A stretch of DNA of 64,000 nucleotides, from the NCBI RefSeq assembly GCF_009739905.1, contig NZ_CP034279.1, forward strand, positions 1,860,001 to 1,924,000. The letters run 5' to 3'. Below, in pieces: positions 9,040-17,849 of this stretch (position 1 is its first letter; each line of letters begins with the position of its first letter). This DNA is from Streptomyces ficellus (GTDB lineage Bacteria; Actinomycetota; Actinomycetes; Streptomycetales; Streptomycetaceae). A program made the translations under genes and the position numbers. A model generated the notes under the pieces. The model saw nothing but the letters and a program-made list of their open reading frames with translations. It did no database searches and was not told the DNA's origin.

Positions 9040-10341
9040 CTACGAGATTTTTACCGGGTTGACGATGTCCGCGACCAGTACGAGCAGGGTGAAGCAGATG
9101 AAGACGCCCGCGACGACGTAGGCGACCGGCATGAGCTTGGCCACGTCGAACGGGCCCGGGTCGGGGCGCCGGAAGAGCTTGGCCACGTTGCGGCGTACGG
9201 ATTCCCAGAGGGCGCCCGCGATGTGCCCGCCGTCCAGGGGCAGCAGGGGCAGCATGTTGAACAGGAAGAGGGAGAGGTTGAAGCCGGCCAGCAGGGTCAG
9301 GAACGTGGCGATGATGTTCTGGGTGGGGATGTCCAGGTTCATCACCTCGCCGCTGATCCGGGCGGCGCCGACGACGCCCACCGGGGAGTCCGCCTTGCGC
9401 TCACCGTCACTGAAGGCGGCGTTCCACAGGTCGGGGATCTTGGTCGGGAGCGCGACGATCGACTCGACGCCGTTCTCGATCATGTCCCCCATGCGGTCCA
9501 CGGACTGGCCGAAGCTGAGCGGCAGGATCTCCGTCTTGGCGGCGAAGCCGAGGTAGCCGGCCGCCACGTACTTGTCGGCGACGACCTCCCCGTCGGCGTC
9601 CTTCTGGACCACGAGGTTCTTGATGAGGGTGGGGTGGAGGGTCAGCTCCTGGCCGTCGCGGACGACGGTGAGGTCGGCGGGGCCGATGGTGTCGCGGATG
9701 CGCTCGGAGAGCGTGGCCCAGTCGTCGACGGGCTTGCCGTCGAACGCGACGATCTTGTCGCCGGTCCTCAGTCCGGCGGCGTGGGCCGGCGACACCGGGT
9801 CGCCCTTGGCGCAGGTGTCGCGCTTCTCGCTCTGCTCGATCACGCACTTCTGCACGCCGGCGACCTCGGTGGTCTGGGTGGCGTACCCGAAGGTCATGGA
9901 GACGCCGAGGAAGATCGCGACGGCGAGGATCAGGTTCATGAACGGGCCGGCGAACATGACGATGACGCGCTTCCACGGCTTGCGCGTGTAGAACAGCCGC
10001 GTCTCGTCGCCGGGCTGGAGCTCCTCGTACGCCGCCGAGCGGGCGTCCTCGATCATGCCGCGGAACGGTGAGGTGGAGCGGGCCTCTATGCGGCCGTCGT
10101 CGCCGGGCGGGAACATCCCGATCATGCGGATGTAGCCGCCGGCGGGGATGGCCTTGATGCCGTACTCCGTCTCGCCCTTCTTCCGCGACCAGAGGGTGGG
10201 GCCGAAGCCCACCATGTACTGCGGGACGCGGATGCCGAAGAGCTTGGCCGTGGACAGGTGGCCGAGCTCGTGCCAGGCGATGGAGAGGAGCAGCCCGACC
10301 GCGAAGAGCGCGATGCCGAGGAGCGTCAACAGAAGTGTCAT
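9040..10341 (-). CDS. rseP: RseP-type M50 site-2 protease
   Basis: 433 residues, an integral membrane zinc protease that cuts substrates within the membrane. The zinc site HELGH lies at residues 24-28 in the first transmembrane helix. A PDZ domain lies in the middle (about 180-270, including [15 protein letters not shown]). The third-ligand motif [12 protein letters not shown] lies near residue 370, and a hydrophobic helix ends the protein. The start ATG overlaps the dxr stop (ATGA), so translation is coupled. The dxr-protease-ispG order is conserved in actinobacteria (Rip1 in mycobacteria processes anti-sigma factors). Its substrates here are unknown. Confidence 0.93.
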   Translation of the reverse strand: MTLLLTLLGIALFAVGLLLSIAWHELGHLSTAKLFGIRVPQYMVGFGPTLWSRKKGETEYGIKAIPAGGYIRMIGMFPPGDDGRIEARSTSPFRGMIEDARSAAYEELQPGDETRLFYTRKPWKRVIVMFAGPFMNLILAVAIFLGVSMTFGYATQTTEVAGVQKCVIEQSEKRDTCAKGDPVSPAHAAGLRTGDKIVAFDGKPVDDWATLSERIRDTIGPADLTVVRDGQELTLHPTLIKNLVVQKDADGEVVADKYVAAGYLGFAAKTEILPLSFGQSVDRMGDMIENGVESIVALPTKIPDLWNAAFSDGERKADSPVGVVGAARISGEVMNLDIPTQNIIATFLTLLAGFNLSLFLFNMLPLLPLDGGHIAGALWESVRRNVAKLFRRPDPGPFDVAKLMPVAYVVAGVFICFTLLVLVADIVNPVKIS

Positions 10342-11588
10342 GCGCGGGCCTCCGCGGTCGCCTTCGCCGTCAGTTCACGGGCCCGGGCGCGCGCCCAGGT
10401 CTCCGCCTCCAGGACGTCCTGCGTGGTGAGGGAGGTTCCCTCGGTGGGGGTGCCGTGCTCGGTGACGACCGCCGTGACGGTGTCCATGATGCCGTTGAAC
10501 GGGAGCCGCCCGGCGAGGAAGGCCTCCACGCACTCCTCGTTGGCCGCGTTGAAGACGGCCGGGGCCGTGCCGCCCAGCTCACCGACGTGCCGGGCGAGCC
10601 CGACGGAGGGGAAGGCCTCGGTGTCGAGGGGGAAGAACTCCCAGGTGGAGGCGGTGGACCAGTCGAAGGCGGGCGCGGCGTCCGGGACGCGCTCGGGCCA
10701 GCCGATGCCGATGGCGATCGGGCCGCGCATGTCGGGCGGCGTCGCCTGGGCGAGGGTGGACCCGTCGGTGAACTCAACCATCGAGTGAACATACGACTGC
10801 GGGTGGACGACCACCTCAATGCGGTCGAAGGGAATGTCGTAGAGCAGGTGCGCCTCGATGACTTCCAGGCCCTTGTTGACGAGCGTCGCGCTGTTGACCG
10901 TGATCACCGGCCCCATGGCCCAGGTGGGGTGGGCGAGGGCGTCCTCGCGGGTGACGTGGTCCAGCTCCGCCCTCGTACGGCCGCGGAAGGGGCCGCCGGA
11001 CGCGGTGACGACCAGCTTGCGGACGTCGGCCCGGGTGCCGGCGGCCAGCGCCTGGAACAGCGCGGCGTGCTCGGAGTCCACGGGGATGATCTGGCCCGGC
11101 TTGGCGAGGGCCTTCACCAGCGGGCCGCCGACGATCAGCGACTCCTTGTTGGCGAGGGCGAGGGTGCGGCCCGCTTCGAGGGCGGCGAGCGTCGGCGCGA
11201 GGCCGATGGAGCCGGTGATGCCGTTGAGCACGGTGTGGCAGCCGGAGGCCGCCACCTGGGTGGCGGCGTCCGGCCCGGCGAGGATCTCGGGCAGCGGCTC
11301 GGAGCCGTACTGCTCCGCCAGCGCCTCCCGCAGCGCGGGCACCGCCTCCTCGCGCGCCACGGCCACCGTCCGCACCCGCAGGCGGCGGGCCTGCTCGGCG
11401 AGGAGCGCCGCCCGGCCGCCGGCGGCGGACAGGGCGGTGACGCGGAAGCGGTCGGGGTTGCGCAGCACCAGGTCGATGGCCTGGGTGCCGATGGACCCGG
11501 TGGAGCCGAGGACGACGATGTCCCGGCGGCCTTCGGAGGGGTCGAAGGCGATGTGCGGGTCTGCGAGGGGGGCTGGGCTGTCGCTCAT
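10338..11588 (-). CDS. dxr: 1-deoxy-D-xylulose 5-phosphate reductoisomerase
   Basis: 416 residues. Dxr (IspC) converts DXP to MEP with NADPH, the committed step of the MEP isoprenoid pathway and the target of fosmidomycin. The NADPH-binding loop [14 protein letters not shown] lies at about residues 26-39. The substrate/metal site is in [14 protein letters not shown], with SGGPFRGR and [16 protein letters not shown] characteristic of the family. The C-terminal domain contains [12 protein letters not shown]. It is followed by rseP with a 4-nt overlap and preceded 46 nt upstream by an EPSP-synthase-like gene. Shine-Dalgarno is only a G-run. Confidence 0.97.
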   Translation of the reverse strand: MSDSPAPLADPHIAFDPSEGRRDIVVLGSTGSIGTQAIDLVLRNPDRFRVTALSAAGGRAALLAEQARRLRVRTVAVAREEAVPALREALAEQYGSEPLPEILAGPDAATQVAASGCHTVLNGITGSIGLAPTLAALEAGRTLALANKESLIVGGPLVKALAKPGQIIPVDSEHAALFQALAAGTRADVRKLVVTASGGPFRGRTRAELDHVTREDALAHPTWAMGPVITVNSATLVNKGLEVIEAHLLYDIPFDRIEVVVHPQSYVHSMVEFTDGSTLAQATPPDMRGPIAIGIGWPERVPDAAPAFDWSTASTWEFFPLDTEAFPSVGLARHVGELGGTAPAVFNAANEECVEAFLAGRLPFNGIMDTVTAVVTEHGTPTEGTSLTTQDVLEAETWARARARELTAKATAEARA

Positions 11589-11634
11589 GCCCCCATTCTT
11601 GCCGCATCCGCGCCGCGCCCGGACCCCGGCGTCC

Positions 11635-12873
11635 CTATGCGGGGGACGTGAACCGCTTCCAGTGGGCGTGGAAGCCGGGGAAGGTCTTGCGTACGCAGCC
11701 GGGGTCGTCGAAGGAGATGCCGGGGGTGCGCAGGCCCGTGACGGCGAAGGACATCACGATGCGGTGGTCGCCGTGCGTGGTGATCTCGGCGGGGGCCGGG
11801 GTGCCGGGGTGGATCTCGATCCAGTCGGGGCCGGTGGTGGCGGTGATGCCGAGGCGGCGGAGGTTCTGGGCGCAGGCCTCCAGTCGGTCGCACTCCTTGA
11901 CGCGGGTGTTGGCGACGTCCTCGATGCGTACGGGGCCGTCCGCGTAGGGCGCGAGGGCGGCGAGGGTGGGCATGGTGTCGGAGATGTCCCGCATGGTGAC
12001 GGTGAGGCCGTTCAGGCGGCCGGTGCCGCGGACGGTGGTGGCGCGGTCGGTGATCGTGACGTCGGCGCCCATGCGGCGCAGCACGTCGGTGAAGCCGAGG
12101 TCGCCCTGGAGGGCGCCGGTGCCGAGGCCGGGGACGGTGACCTCGCGGCCGGTGAGCGCGGCGGCGGCGAAGAAGTAGCTGGAGGTGGAGGCGTCGGGCT
12201 CGATGGCGTAGGTGGTGGCGCGGTAGCCGGTGGGCGGGACGGTGAAGACGTGGCCGTCGCGGGTGGGTTCGGCGCCGAAGGCGCGCATCATCGCGAGGGT
12301 GATCTCGACGTACGGCTCGGAGACGAGGTCGGTGACCGTGATGGTGAGGCCCTCGGCGGTGAGCGGGCCGAGCATCAGCAGGGCGGTGAGGTACTGGGAG
12401 GATTGGCCGGCGTCCAGGGTGAGCGCGCCGCCCTTGATGCCGGCGGCGGCGATCCGCAGCGGGTGGTGGCCCTCGGCGTCCTCGTGGCGGAGGTCGACGC
12501 CGAGGGTGCGCAGGGCCTCGGTGAGCGGGCCGAGGGGGCGGCGGCGCATCTGCGCGGAGGCGTCGAACCGGAAGTCGCCGTGTCCGGCGGCGGCGAGCGC
12601 GGGCAGGAACCGGGCGGTGGTGGCGCCGTCGCGGCAGTAGACGTCGGCGGTGCCGGCGGGGGGCCCGGCGGGGCGGCCCTGGATGTGCCAGGCGTCGGGG
12701 GTGCGGTCGACGGCGTACCCGAGGGTGGTGAGTCCTTCGGCGAACCCCTCGGTGTCGTCGGACACCAGCGGGCGCAGGAGGGTGGTGGTGCCGTCGGCCG
12801 CGGCGGCGAGGAAGAGGGCGCGGGCGGTGACGGACTTGGAGCCGGGGATGTCGATGACGGTCACGGCGCCCAT
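11635..12873 (-). CDS. EPSP synthase paralogue with altered active-site loop
   Basis: 412 residues of the 3-phosphoshikimate 1-carboxyvinyltransferase (AroA) family. Conserved catalytic segments are present: IPGSKSVTARAL (residues 9-20), SSQYLTALLM, ISDTMPTLA, NTRVKECDRLEA and DHRIVMSF. The PEP-binding loop, GNAGTAxR in ordinary AroA, reads RDGATTARF (81-89); the position of E. coli Gly96 is Ala84 by this hand alignment. Streptomycetes usually have a canonical aroA elsewhere, so this may be a specialised or glyphosate-tolerant paralogue. ATG 12873 is used, but GTG 12864 sits at better distance from AGGATGG and gives a start at MTVIDIPGSKS. Co-directional with dxr (46 nt). Confidence 0.82.
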   Translation of the reverse strand: MGAVTVIDIPGSKSVTARALFLAAAADGTTTLLRPLVSDDTEGFAEGLTTLGYAVDRTPDAWHIQGRPAGPPAGTADVYCRDGATTARFLPALAAAGHGDFRFDASAQMRRRPLGPLTEALRTLGVDLRHEDAEGHHPLRIAAAGIKGGALTLDAGQSSQYLTALLMLGPLTAEGLTITVTDLVSEPYVEITLAMMRAFGAEPTRDGHVFTVPPTGYRATTYAIEPDASTSSYFFAAAALTGREVTVPGLGTGALQGDLGFTDVLRRMGADVTITDRATTVRGTGRLNGLTVTMRDISDTMPTLAALAPYADGPVRIEDVANTRVKECDRLEACAQNLRRLGITATTGPDWIEIHPGTPAPAEITTHGDHRIVMSFAVTGLRTPGISFDDPGCVRKTFPGFHAHWKRFTSPA

Positions 12874-12918
12874 CCTGCCGTCCGGGGGCGGGTGGGCGCC
12901 GCGCGTCTCACGGGCTGG

Positions 12919-14856
12919 TCAGCGGATGGGACGGTGGACGTTCTCCCTGGTGGTGGGGCCGGGGGTGGCGTCGGCGATCCAGGGGCCGTCGCCGCTGGGG
13001 TCGATGATCCCGTCCTCCAGCCAGCTGTAGGTGCCGGACAGGACGCCCTTGACGACCTTGCGGTCGAGGTCGTCGGTGTTGCTCCACAGGCGGCCGAACA
13101 GCTCTTCGACGCGGATGCGGGACTGGCGGCAGAAGACGTCCGCGAGCTGGTAGGCCTCGCGGCCGTGCGCCTCGGTGGTGCGCAGCAGTTCGGCGCGTAC
13201 GCAGGCGGCGCTCATGGCGAACAGTTCGGCGCCGATGTCGACGATCCGCCCGAGGAAGCCCTGCTTGGTCTCCATGCGGCCCTGCCAGCGGGACATGGCG
13301 TAGAAGGTGGAGCGGGCGAGCTTGCGGGAGGTGCGCTCGACGTAGCGGAGGTGGGTGGCGAGGTCGGCGTGGCCGGCGGGGTGGAAGTCGGCGTAGGCGC
13401 GGGGCAGCTGGCCGGGTCCGGCCACGAGTTTCGGCAGCCAGCGGGCGTAGAAGACACCGGCCTGGGCGCCGGCCTTCGCCTTGTCGCCGAGGGTCTTGTC
13501 GGGGTCGATGATGTCGCCGGCGACGGCGAGGTGGGCGTCGACGGCCTCCCGGGCGATCAGCAGGTGCATGATCTCGGTGGAGCCCTCGAAGATGCGGTTG
13601 ATGCGCAGGTCGCGCAGGAGCTGTTCGGCGGGTACGGCGCGTTCGCCGCGGGCGGCGAGGGACTCGGCGGTCTCGTAGCCGCGGCCGCCGCGGATCTGGA
13701 CCAGTTCGTCGGCGATGAGCCAGGCCATCTCGGAGCCGTACAGCTTGGCGAGGGCCGCTTCGATGCGGATGTCGTTGCGGTCCTCGTCGGCCATCTGGCT
13801 GGAGAGGTCGACGACGGCTTCGAGGGCGAAGGTGGTGGCGGCGATGAAGGAGATCTTCGCGCCGACGGCTTCGTGCGCGGCGACGGGCTTGCCCCACTGT
13901 TCGCGTACGGAGGACCATTCGCGGGCGATCTTCAGGCACCACTTGCCGGCGCCGACGCACATGGCGGGCAGGGACAGGCGCCCGGTGTTGAGCGTGGTGA
14001 GGGCGATCTTCAGGCCGGCGCCCTCGGGGCCGATGCGGTTGGCGGCGGGGACGCGGACCTGGTGGAAGCGGGTGACGCCGTTCTCCAGGCCGCGCAGGCC
14101 CATGAAGGCGTTGCGGTTCTCGACGGTGACGCCCTCGGAGCCGGCCTCGACGATGAACGCGGTGATGCCGCCCTTGTGGCCCTCGAACTTCGGTACGCGG
14201 GCCATGACGACCATCAGGTCGGCGACGACTCCGTTGGTGGTCCACAGCTTGACGCCGTCGATGACGTAGTCGTCGCCGTCGGGGACGGCGGTGGTGGCCA
14301 GGCGGGCGGGGTCGGAGCCGACGTCGGGCTCGGTGAGCAGGAAGGCGGAGATGTCGGTCCGGGCGAGGCGGGGGAGGTAGGTCTCCTTCTGCTCGGGCGT
14401 GCCGAACTGTTTGAGCGGCTGCGGTAGGCCGATCGACTGATGGGCGGAGAGCAGGGCGCCGACGGCGGGGCTGACGGAACCGACCAGGGCCAGGGCCTTG
14501 TTGTAGTACACCTGGGTGAGGCCGAGGCCGCCGTACTTGGTGTCGATCTTCATGCCGAGGGCGCCGATCTCCTTGAGACCGTCGATCACGGCGTCCGGGA
14601 TGCGGGCCTCCCGCTCGATCAGGGCACCGTCGATCTTGGTCTCGCAGAAGTCGCGGAGTTTGGCGAGGAATTCCTCGCCCCGCTGGGCCTGCTCGGTGGC
14701 GGGCATCGGGTGCGGGTGGATCAGGTCGAGCCGGAAGCGGCCCAGGAACAGCTCCTTGGCGAAACTGGGCTTGCGCCAGTCCTGTTCACGGGCCGCCTCG
14801 GCGACCTGGCGGGCTTCGCGCTCGGAGACTTTGGGCTTGTGGTGGGGGCCGGACAT
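12919..14856 (-). CDS. Acyl-CoA dehydrogenase, very-long-chain/ACAD9-like
   Basis: 645 residues, longer than short-chain acyl-CoA dehydrogenases (about 380) because of a C-terminal extension like that of VLCAD/ACAD9. FAD- and substrate-binding segments are visible: LTEPDVGSDPARLATTA, KLWTTNGVVADLMVVMARV, and RGGRGYETAESL. The catalytic base region is NRIFEGSTEIMHLLIAREA. The extension (about 450-645) is helical. It would start beta-oxidation of long acyl-CoAs by forming the alpha-beta double bond, passing electrons to ETF. It lies 45 nt upstream of the AroA-like gene and 160 nt downstream of an aldehyde dehydrogenase with a terminator between. Confidence 0.9.
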   Translation of the reverse strand: MSGPHHKPKVSEREARQVAEAAREQDWRKPSFAKELFLGRFRLDLIHPHPMPATEQAQRGEEFLAKLRDFCETKIDGALIEREARIPDAVIDGLKEIGALGMKIDTKYGGLGLTQVYYNKALALVGSVSPAVGALLSAHQSIGLPQPLKQFGTPEQKETYLPRLARTDISAFLLTEPDVGSDPARLATTAVPDGDDYVIDGVKLWTTNGVVADLMVVMARVPKFEGHKGGITAFIVEAGSEGVTVENRNAFMGLRGLENGVTRFHQVRVPAANRIGPEGAGLKIALTTLNTGRLSLPAMCVGAGKWCLKIAREWSSVREQWGKPVAAHEAVGAKISFIAATTFALEAVVDLSSQMADEDRNDIRIEAALAKLYGSEMAWLIADELVQIRGGRGYETAESLAARGERAVPAEQLLRDLRINRIFEGSTEIMHLLIAREAVDAHLAVAGDIIDPDKTLGDKAKAGAQAGVFYARWLPKLVAGPGQLPRAYADFHPAGHADLATHLRYVERTSRKLARSTFYAMSRWQGRMETKQGFLGRIVDIGAELFAMSAACVRAELLRTTEAHGREAYQLADVFCRQSRIRVEELFGRLWSNTDDLDRKVVKGVLSGTYSWLEDGIIDPSGDGPWIADATPGPTTRENVHRPIR

Positions 14857-14954
14857 GGTGGGCTCACCTCGCCGCGTTCGGGGGCGGCCGGCCGGTGGTC
14901 CTACCGACCGGTGCTACCCGACCGTATTACCCGATCGCGGCGGGTACGAAAAGA

Positions 14955-14987
14955 CGGCCGGAGCCCCCGCACAGTGGGCTCCGGCCG
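14955..14987 (-). terminator. Rho-independent terminator after the aldehyde dehydrogenase
   Basis: Perfect 12-bp GC-rich stem (14955-14966 with 14976-14987) and 9-nt loop, followed on the minus strand by TCTTTTC. This is the clearest classical intrinsic terminator in the window and separates the aldehyde dehydrogenase (ends 15017) from the acyl-CoA dehydrogenase. Confidence 0.88.
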
Positions 14988-15016
14988 CCGGTCTGGGCCG
15001 TACGAGTGACGTGTGG

Positions 15017-16459
15017 TTACAGGGCCAGGCCCGTGAGGACCAGCACGCGCTCGTAGGTGTAGTCGTCCATCGCGAACCGCACGCCCTCGCGGCCGACGCC
15101 GGACTGCTTGGCGCCGCCGTACGGCATCTGGTCGGCGCGGTACGACGGGACGTCGCCGATGATCACGCCGCCGACCTCGAGGGCGCGGTGGGCGCGGAAG
15201 GCGGTCTGGAGGTCGTGGGTGAACACGCCCGCCTGGAGGCCGAACTTGGAGTCGTTGACCTTGGCGAACGCGTCGGCCTCGCCGTCGGCCTTCTGGAGGG
15301 TGAGGACCGGGCCGAAGACCTCCTCGCAGGCGAGGGTGACATCGGCGGGCAGGTTCTCCAGGACGGTCGGGGCGTAGGTGGCGCCGTCGCGCTTGCCGCC
15401 GGTGAGCAGCCCGGCACCGGCGTTGACGGCCTCGTCGACCCAGGCCTCGACGCGCTTGGCGGCGTCCTCGCTGACCAGCGGGCCGACGTCGGTGGAGTCG
15501 TCGGACGGGTCACCGGTGCCCTGGGCCTCGACCGCGGTGACGACCTTGGCGACCAGGCGGTCGTAGACGGAGGCGTCGGCGATGACCCGCTGGACGGAGA
15601 TGCAGGACTGGCCGCCCTGGTAGTTGGAGAAGGTGGCGATGCGGGTCGCCGCCCAGTCCAGGTCCTCCTCGCTGGACCAGTCGCCGAGGACGACGGCGGC
15701 GCCGTTGCCGCCCAGCTCCAGGGTGCAGTGCTTGCGCGGCACGGACTCCTGGATGGCGTAGCCGACCTTGTCGGAGCCGGTGAAGGAGATGACGGGCAGG
15801 CGCTCGTCCTGGACCAGGGCCGGCATGCGGTCGTTGGTGACCGGCAGGATCGACCAGGAGCCGGCCGGCAGGTCGGTCTCGGCGAGCAGCTCACCCAGGA
15901 TCAGACCGGAGAGCGGGGTGGCCGGGGCGGGCTTGAGGATGATGGGCGCGCCGACGGCGATGGCCGGGGCGATCTTGTGGGCGCACAGGTTCAGCGGGAA
16001 GTTGAACGGCGCGATGCCGAGGACGACGCCCTTGGGGAAGCGGCGCGTGAGGCCCAGGCGGCCGGTGCCGCCGGCGTCGGTGTCGAGGCGCTGGGCCTCG
16101 CCGCCGTTGAAGCGGCGGGCCTCTTCGGCGGCGAAGCGGAACACGGAGACGGCGCGGCCGACCTCGCCGCGGGCCCACTTGATGGGCTTGCCGTTCTCGG
16201 CGGAGATCAGCTGGGCGATCTCCTCGGTGCGCTCGGCGAGCCGCTTCGACACGTGGTCGAGGGCGGCGGCGCGGACGTGGGCCGGGGTGGCGGCGAACTC
16301 GTCGATCACCGCGTGGGCGGCGGCCACGGCCTCTTCGACCTGGGCCTCGGTGGGCACGCTCACCCGGCCGACGGTGCGGCCGTCCCAGGGGGAGGTGACG
16401 TCGAAGGCGGTCTCGCCGGTGGCCTGGCGGCCGGCGAGCCAGAAGGCGGTGGCAGTCAT
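15017..16459 (-). CDS. NAD(P)-dependent aldehyde dehydrogenase
   Basis: 480 residues of the ALDH superfamily, cytoplasmic. Rossmann-fold segments include APFNFPLNLCAHKIAPAIA and SFTGSDKVGYAI. The general base Glu is in LELGGNGAA and the catalytic Cys in YQGGQSCISVQR. The C-terminus has EVFGPVLTLQK and MPYGGAKQSGVGREGVRFA. The GGQSC form of the active site is typical of the lactaldehyde/family-21-like branch rather than classic GabD. With gabT 5 kb away, succinate-semialdehyde oxidation is a reasonable but unproven role. It is followed by a strong terminator and preceded 109 nt upstream by an EamA transporter gene on the same strand. Confidence 0.9.
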   Translation of the reverse strand: MTATAFWLAGRQATGETAFDVTSPWDGRTVGRVSVPTEAQVEEAVAAAHAVIDEFAATPAHVRAAALDHVSKRLAERTEEIAQLISAENGKPIKWARGEVGRAVSVFRFAAEEARRFNGGEAQRLDTDAGGTGRLGLTRRFPKGVVLGIAPFNFPLNLCAHKIAPAIAVGAPIILKPAPATPLSGLILGELLAETDLPAGSWSILPVTNDRMPALVQDERLPVISFTGSDKVGYAIQESVPRKHCTLELGGNGAAVVLGDWSSEEDLDWAATRIATFSNYQGGQSCISVQRVIADASVYDRLVAKVVTAVEAQGTGDPSDDSTDVGPLVSEDAAKRVEAWVDEAVNAGAGLLTGGKRDGATYAPTVLENLPADVTLACEEVFGPVLTLQKADGEADAFAKVNDSKFGLQAGVFTHDLQTAFRAHRALEVGGVIIGDVPSYRADQMPYGGAKQSGVGREGVRFAMDDYTYERVLVLTGLAL

Positions 16460-16568
16460 GAGTGAATCCGGCCCTTTCGAAGCTGTGCGGGGTGGGGGCT
16501 TCCTCTGCTCACACGGTAGGGCCGGTCGGCCGCGCGGTCGCTTGTCCGGGATGGAGTGGTGCCGGGGC

Positions 16569-17546
16569 TCAGTTTCGCCGTTCCGTACTGACGATGAGGC
16601 ACACCCCGGCCACGACGACGGCGCCGCCCAGCGCGATGGGCCAGGTCACGGCTTCGCCGAGGATGAGGGCGCCGAGGGCGACGGCGACGACGGGGTTGAC
16701 GTAGGCGTAGGTGGCGACCAGGGACAGCGGGGCGGTCTGGAGCAGCCAGGCGTACGCGGTGAAGGCGATCAGCGAGCCGAAGAGGACGAGGTAGGCGAAC
16801 GCGGTCCAGGAGCGGGCGGAGACGTCGGCCAGCTCCAGGCCGTGGTGCTCGCCGCGGACGAGGCCGACGAGCAGGCACCCGAGGCCGCCGGCGACCATCT
16901 CGTACGCGCTCGCCGTGAAGGGGTTGGCGGGCATCGGCATGCGGGAGGCGGAGAAGGACCCGGCCGACCACAGGACGGACGCCACGACGACGGTGAGCAC
17001 CCCGCCGATCCGCACCTCGCCGCTGAGGCCGGGGAGGGTGAGGACGGCGAGCCCGGCGAGGCCGAGGAGGACCCCGGCGTACGCGCCGGCGCCGGGCCGC
17101 TCCCCGAAGACGGTACGGAGCACGACGACCCAGGCGGGCACGATCGCCACGAGCAGGGCGGCCAGCCCGGAGGGGACGGACGTCTCGGCGAGGACGACGA
17201 GCCCGTTGCCACCGAGGAGCAGCAGCAGTCCGACGACGGCGGCGGAGGCGAGCTGCCGGGGCGCGACCTTCAGGACGCCGATCCCCTTCCGCCAGGCCAG
17301 CAGCGCGGCGAGCAGCACGCCGGCGACGACGAAACGGCCGCCCGCGGAGAGGAAGGGCGGCATGGTCTCGACGACGACCCGGATGCCGAGGTACGTGGAC
17401 CCCCACACCACGTACACGATCGCCAGCGCGGCCCACACGGCACCGGTGATGCGGCGGGCGGCCGGCTTTCGCGGCGGGCGGCGGGCGCGGTCGGAGGTGG
17501 CGGGGGCGGCGGGGGTGGGGGCGGGATCCGCGGCGGGGCTTGTCAT
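16569..17546 (-). CDS. EamA/DMT-family transporter
   Basis: 325 residues with about ten hydrophobic helices arranged as two EamA repeats. Recognisable segments are VWGSTYLGIRVVVETMPPF (first repeat), and AFAYLVLFGSLIAFTAYAWL with YAYVNPVVAVALGALILGE (second repeat, the usual EamA signature). Such proteins export metabolites or amino acids across the cytoplasmic membrane; substrate unknown. The N-terminus (about 35 residues) is Pro/Ala-rich and cytosolic. The ATG at 17546 lacks a Shine-Dalgarno, so it may be leaderless or start elsewhere. The frame continues upstream through a repeat element, which was excluded. Followed on the same strand by the aldehyde dehydrogenase. Confidence 0.85.
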   Translation of the reverse strand: MTSPAADPAPTPAAPATSDRARRPPRKPAARRITGAVWAALAIVYVVWGSTYLGIRVVVETMPPFLSAGGRFVVAGVLLAALLAWRKGIGVLKVAPRQLASAAVVGLLLLLGGNGLVVLAETSVPSGLAALLVAIVPAWVVVLRTVFGERPGAGAYAGVLLGLAGLAVLTLPGLSGEVRIGGVLTVVVASVLWSAGSFSASRMPMPANPFTASAYEMVAGGLGCLLVGLVRGEHHGLELADVSARSWTAFAYLVLFGSLIAFTAYAWLLQTAPLSLVATYAYVNPVVAVALGALILGEAVTWPIALGGAVVVAGVCLIVSTERRN

Positions 17547-17629
17547 GCACCGGAGGTTAGGGAGTTGCCGGGTGGAACGGCAATGATTTTGCCCGGATGC
17601 GGGCAGGGATCCGGCTTTCGGTGGCCGCG

Positions 17630-17803
17630 CCCCACCCGCCGGCCCGCAGTCGGCGACGTACCCGGGGCGGGGCCGTGCAGGGTCGCCCCCGCAGGGGTTG
17701 GCGGCTTCGGCGGGGCTCCCTTTCCCGTCACCCAGGGCCGCCGGCCCCGAGGGGGCGAGCCCGGAGGGGCCACGCCCCCCATCCACCGGCAGTGTCCGCC
17801 GCC
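17630..17803 (-). repeat. Dispersed hairpin-rich repeat, copy D (core only, inverted)
   Basis: Read on the minus strand, this segment matches the core and the beginning of the 3' module of copies A-C: GGGGGGCGTGGCCCCTCCGG, a diverged middle, then CCCTGCGGGGGCGACCCTGC and GGGTACGTCGCCG. It lacks the 5' TTGTGGGCA units and the long hairpin, and carries more substitutions, so it looks like an older or partial copy. It occupies most of the 303-nt gap between the PucR regulator (ends 17850) and the EamA gene (starts 17546). Confidence 0.75.
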
Positions 17804-17849
17804 CACCGGCACCGCCGGTCGGATGCCGGCTGCGGGTCGCGGGTGGGGG

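Noticed and set aside
10858..14427. A 1189-codon open frame on the plus strand
   Set aside because: It lies opposite dxr, the AroA-like gene and the acyl-CoA dehydrogenase; it is Gly/Val/Asp-rich with no domain.
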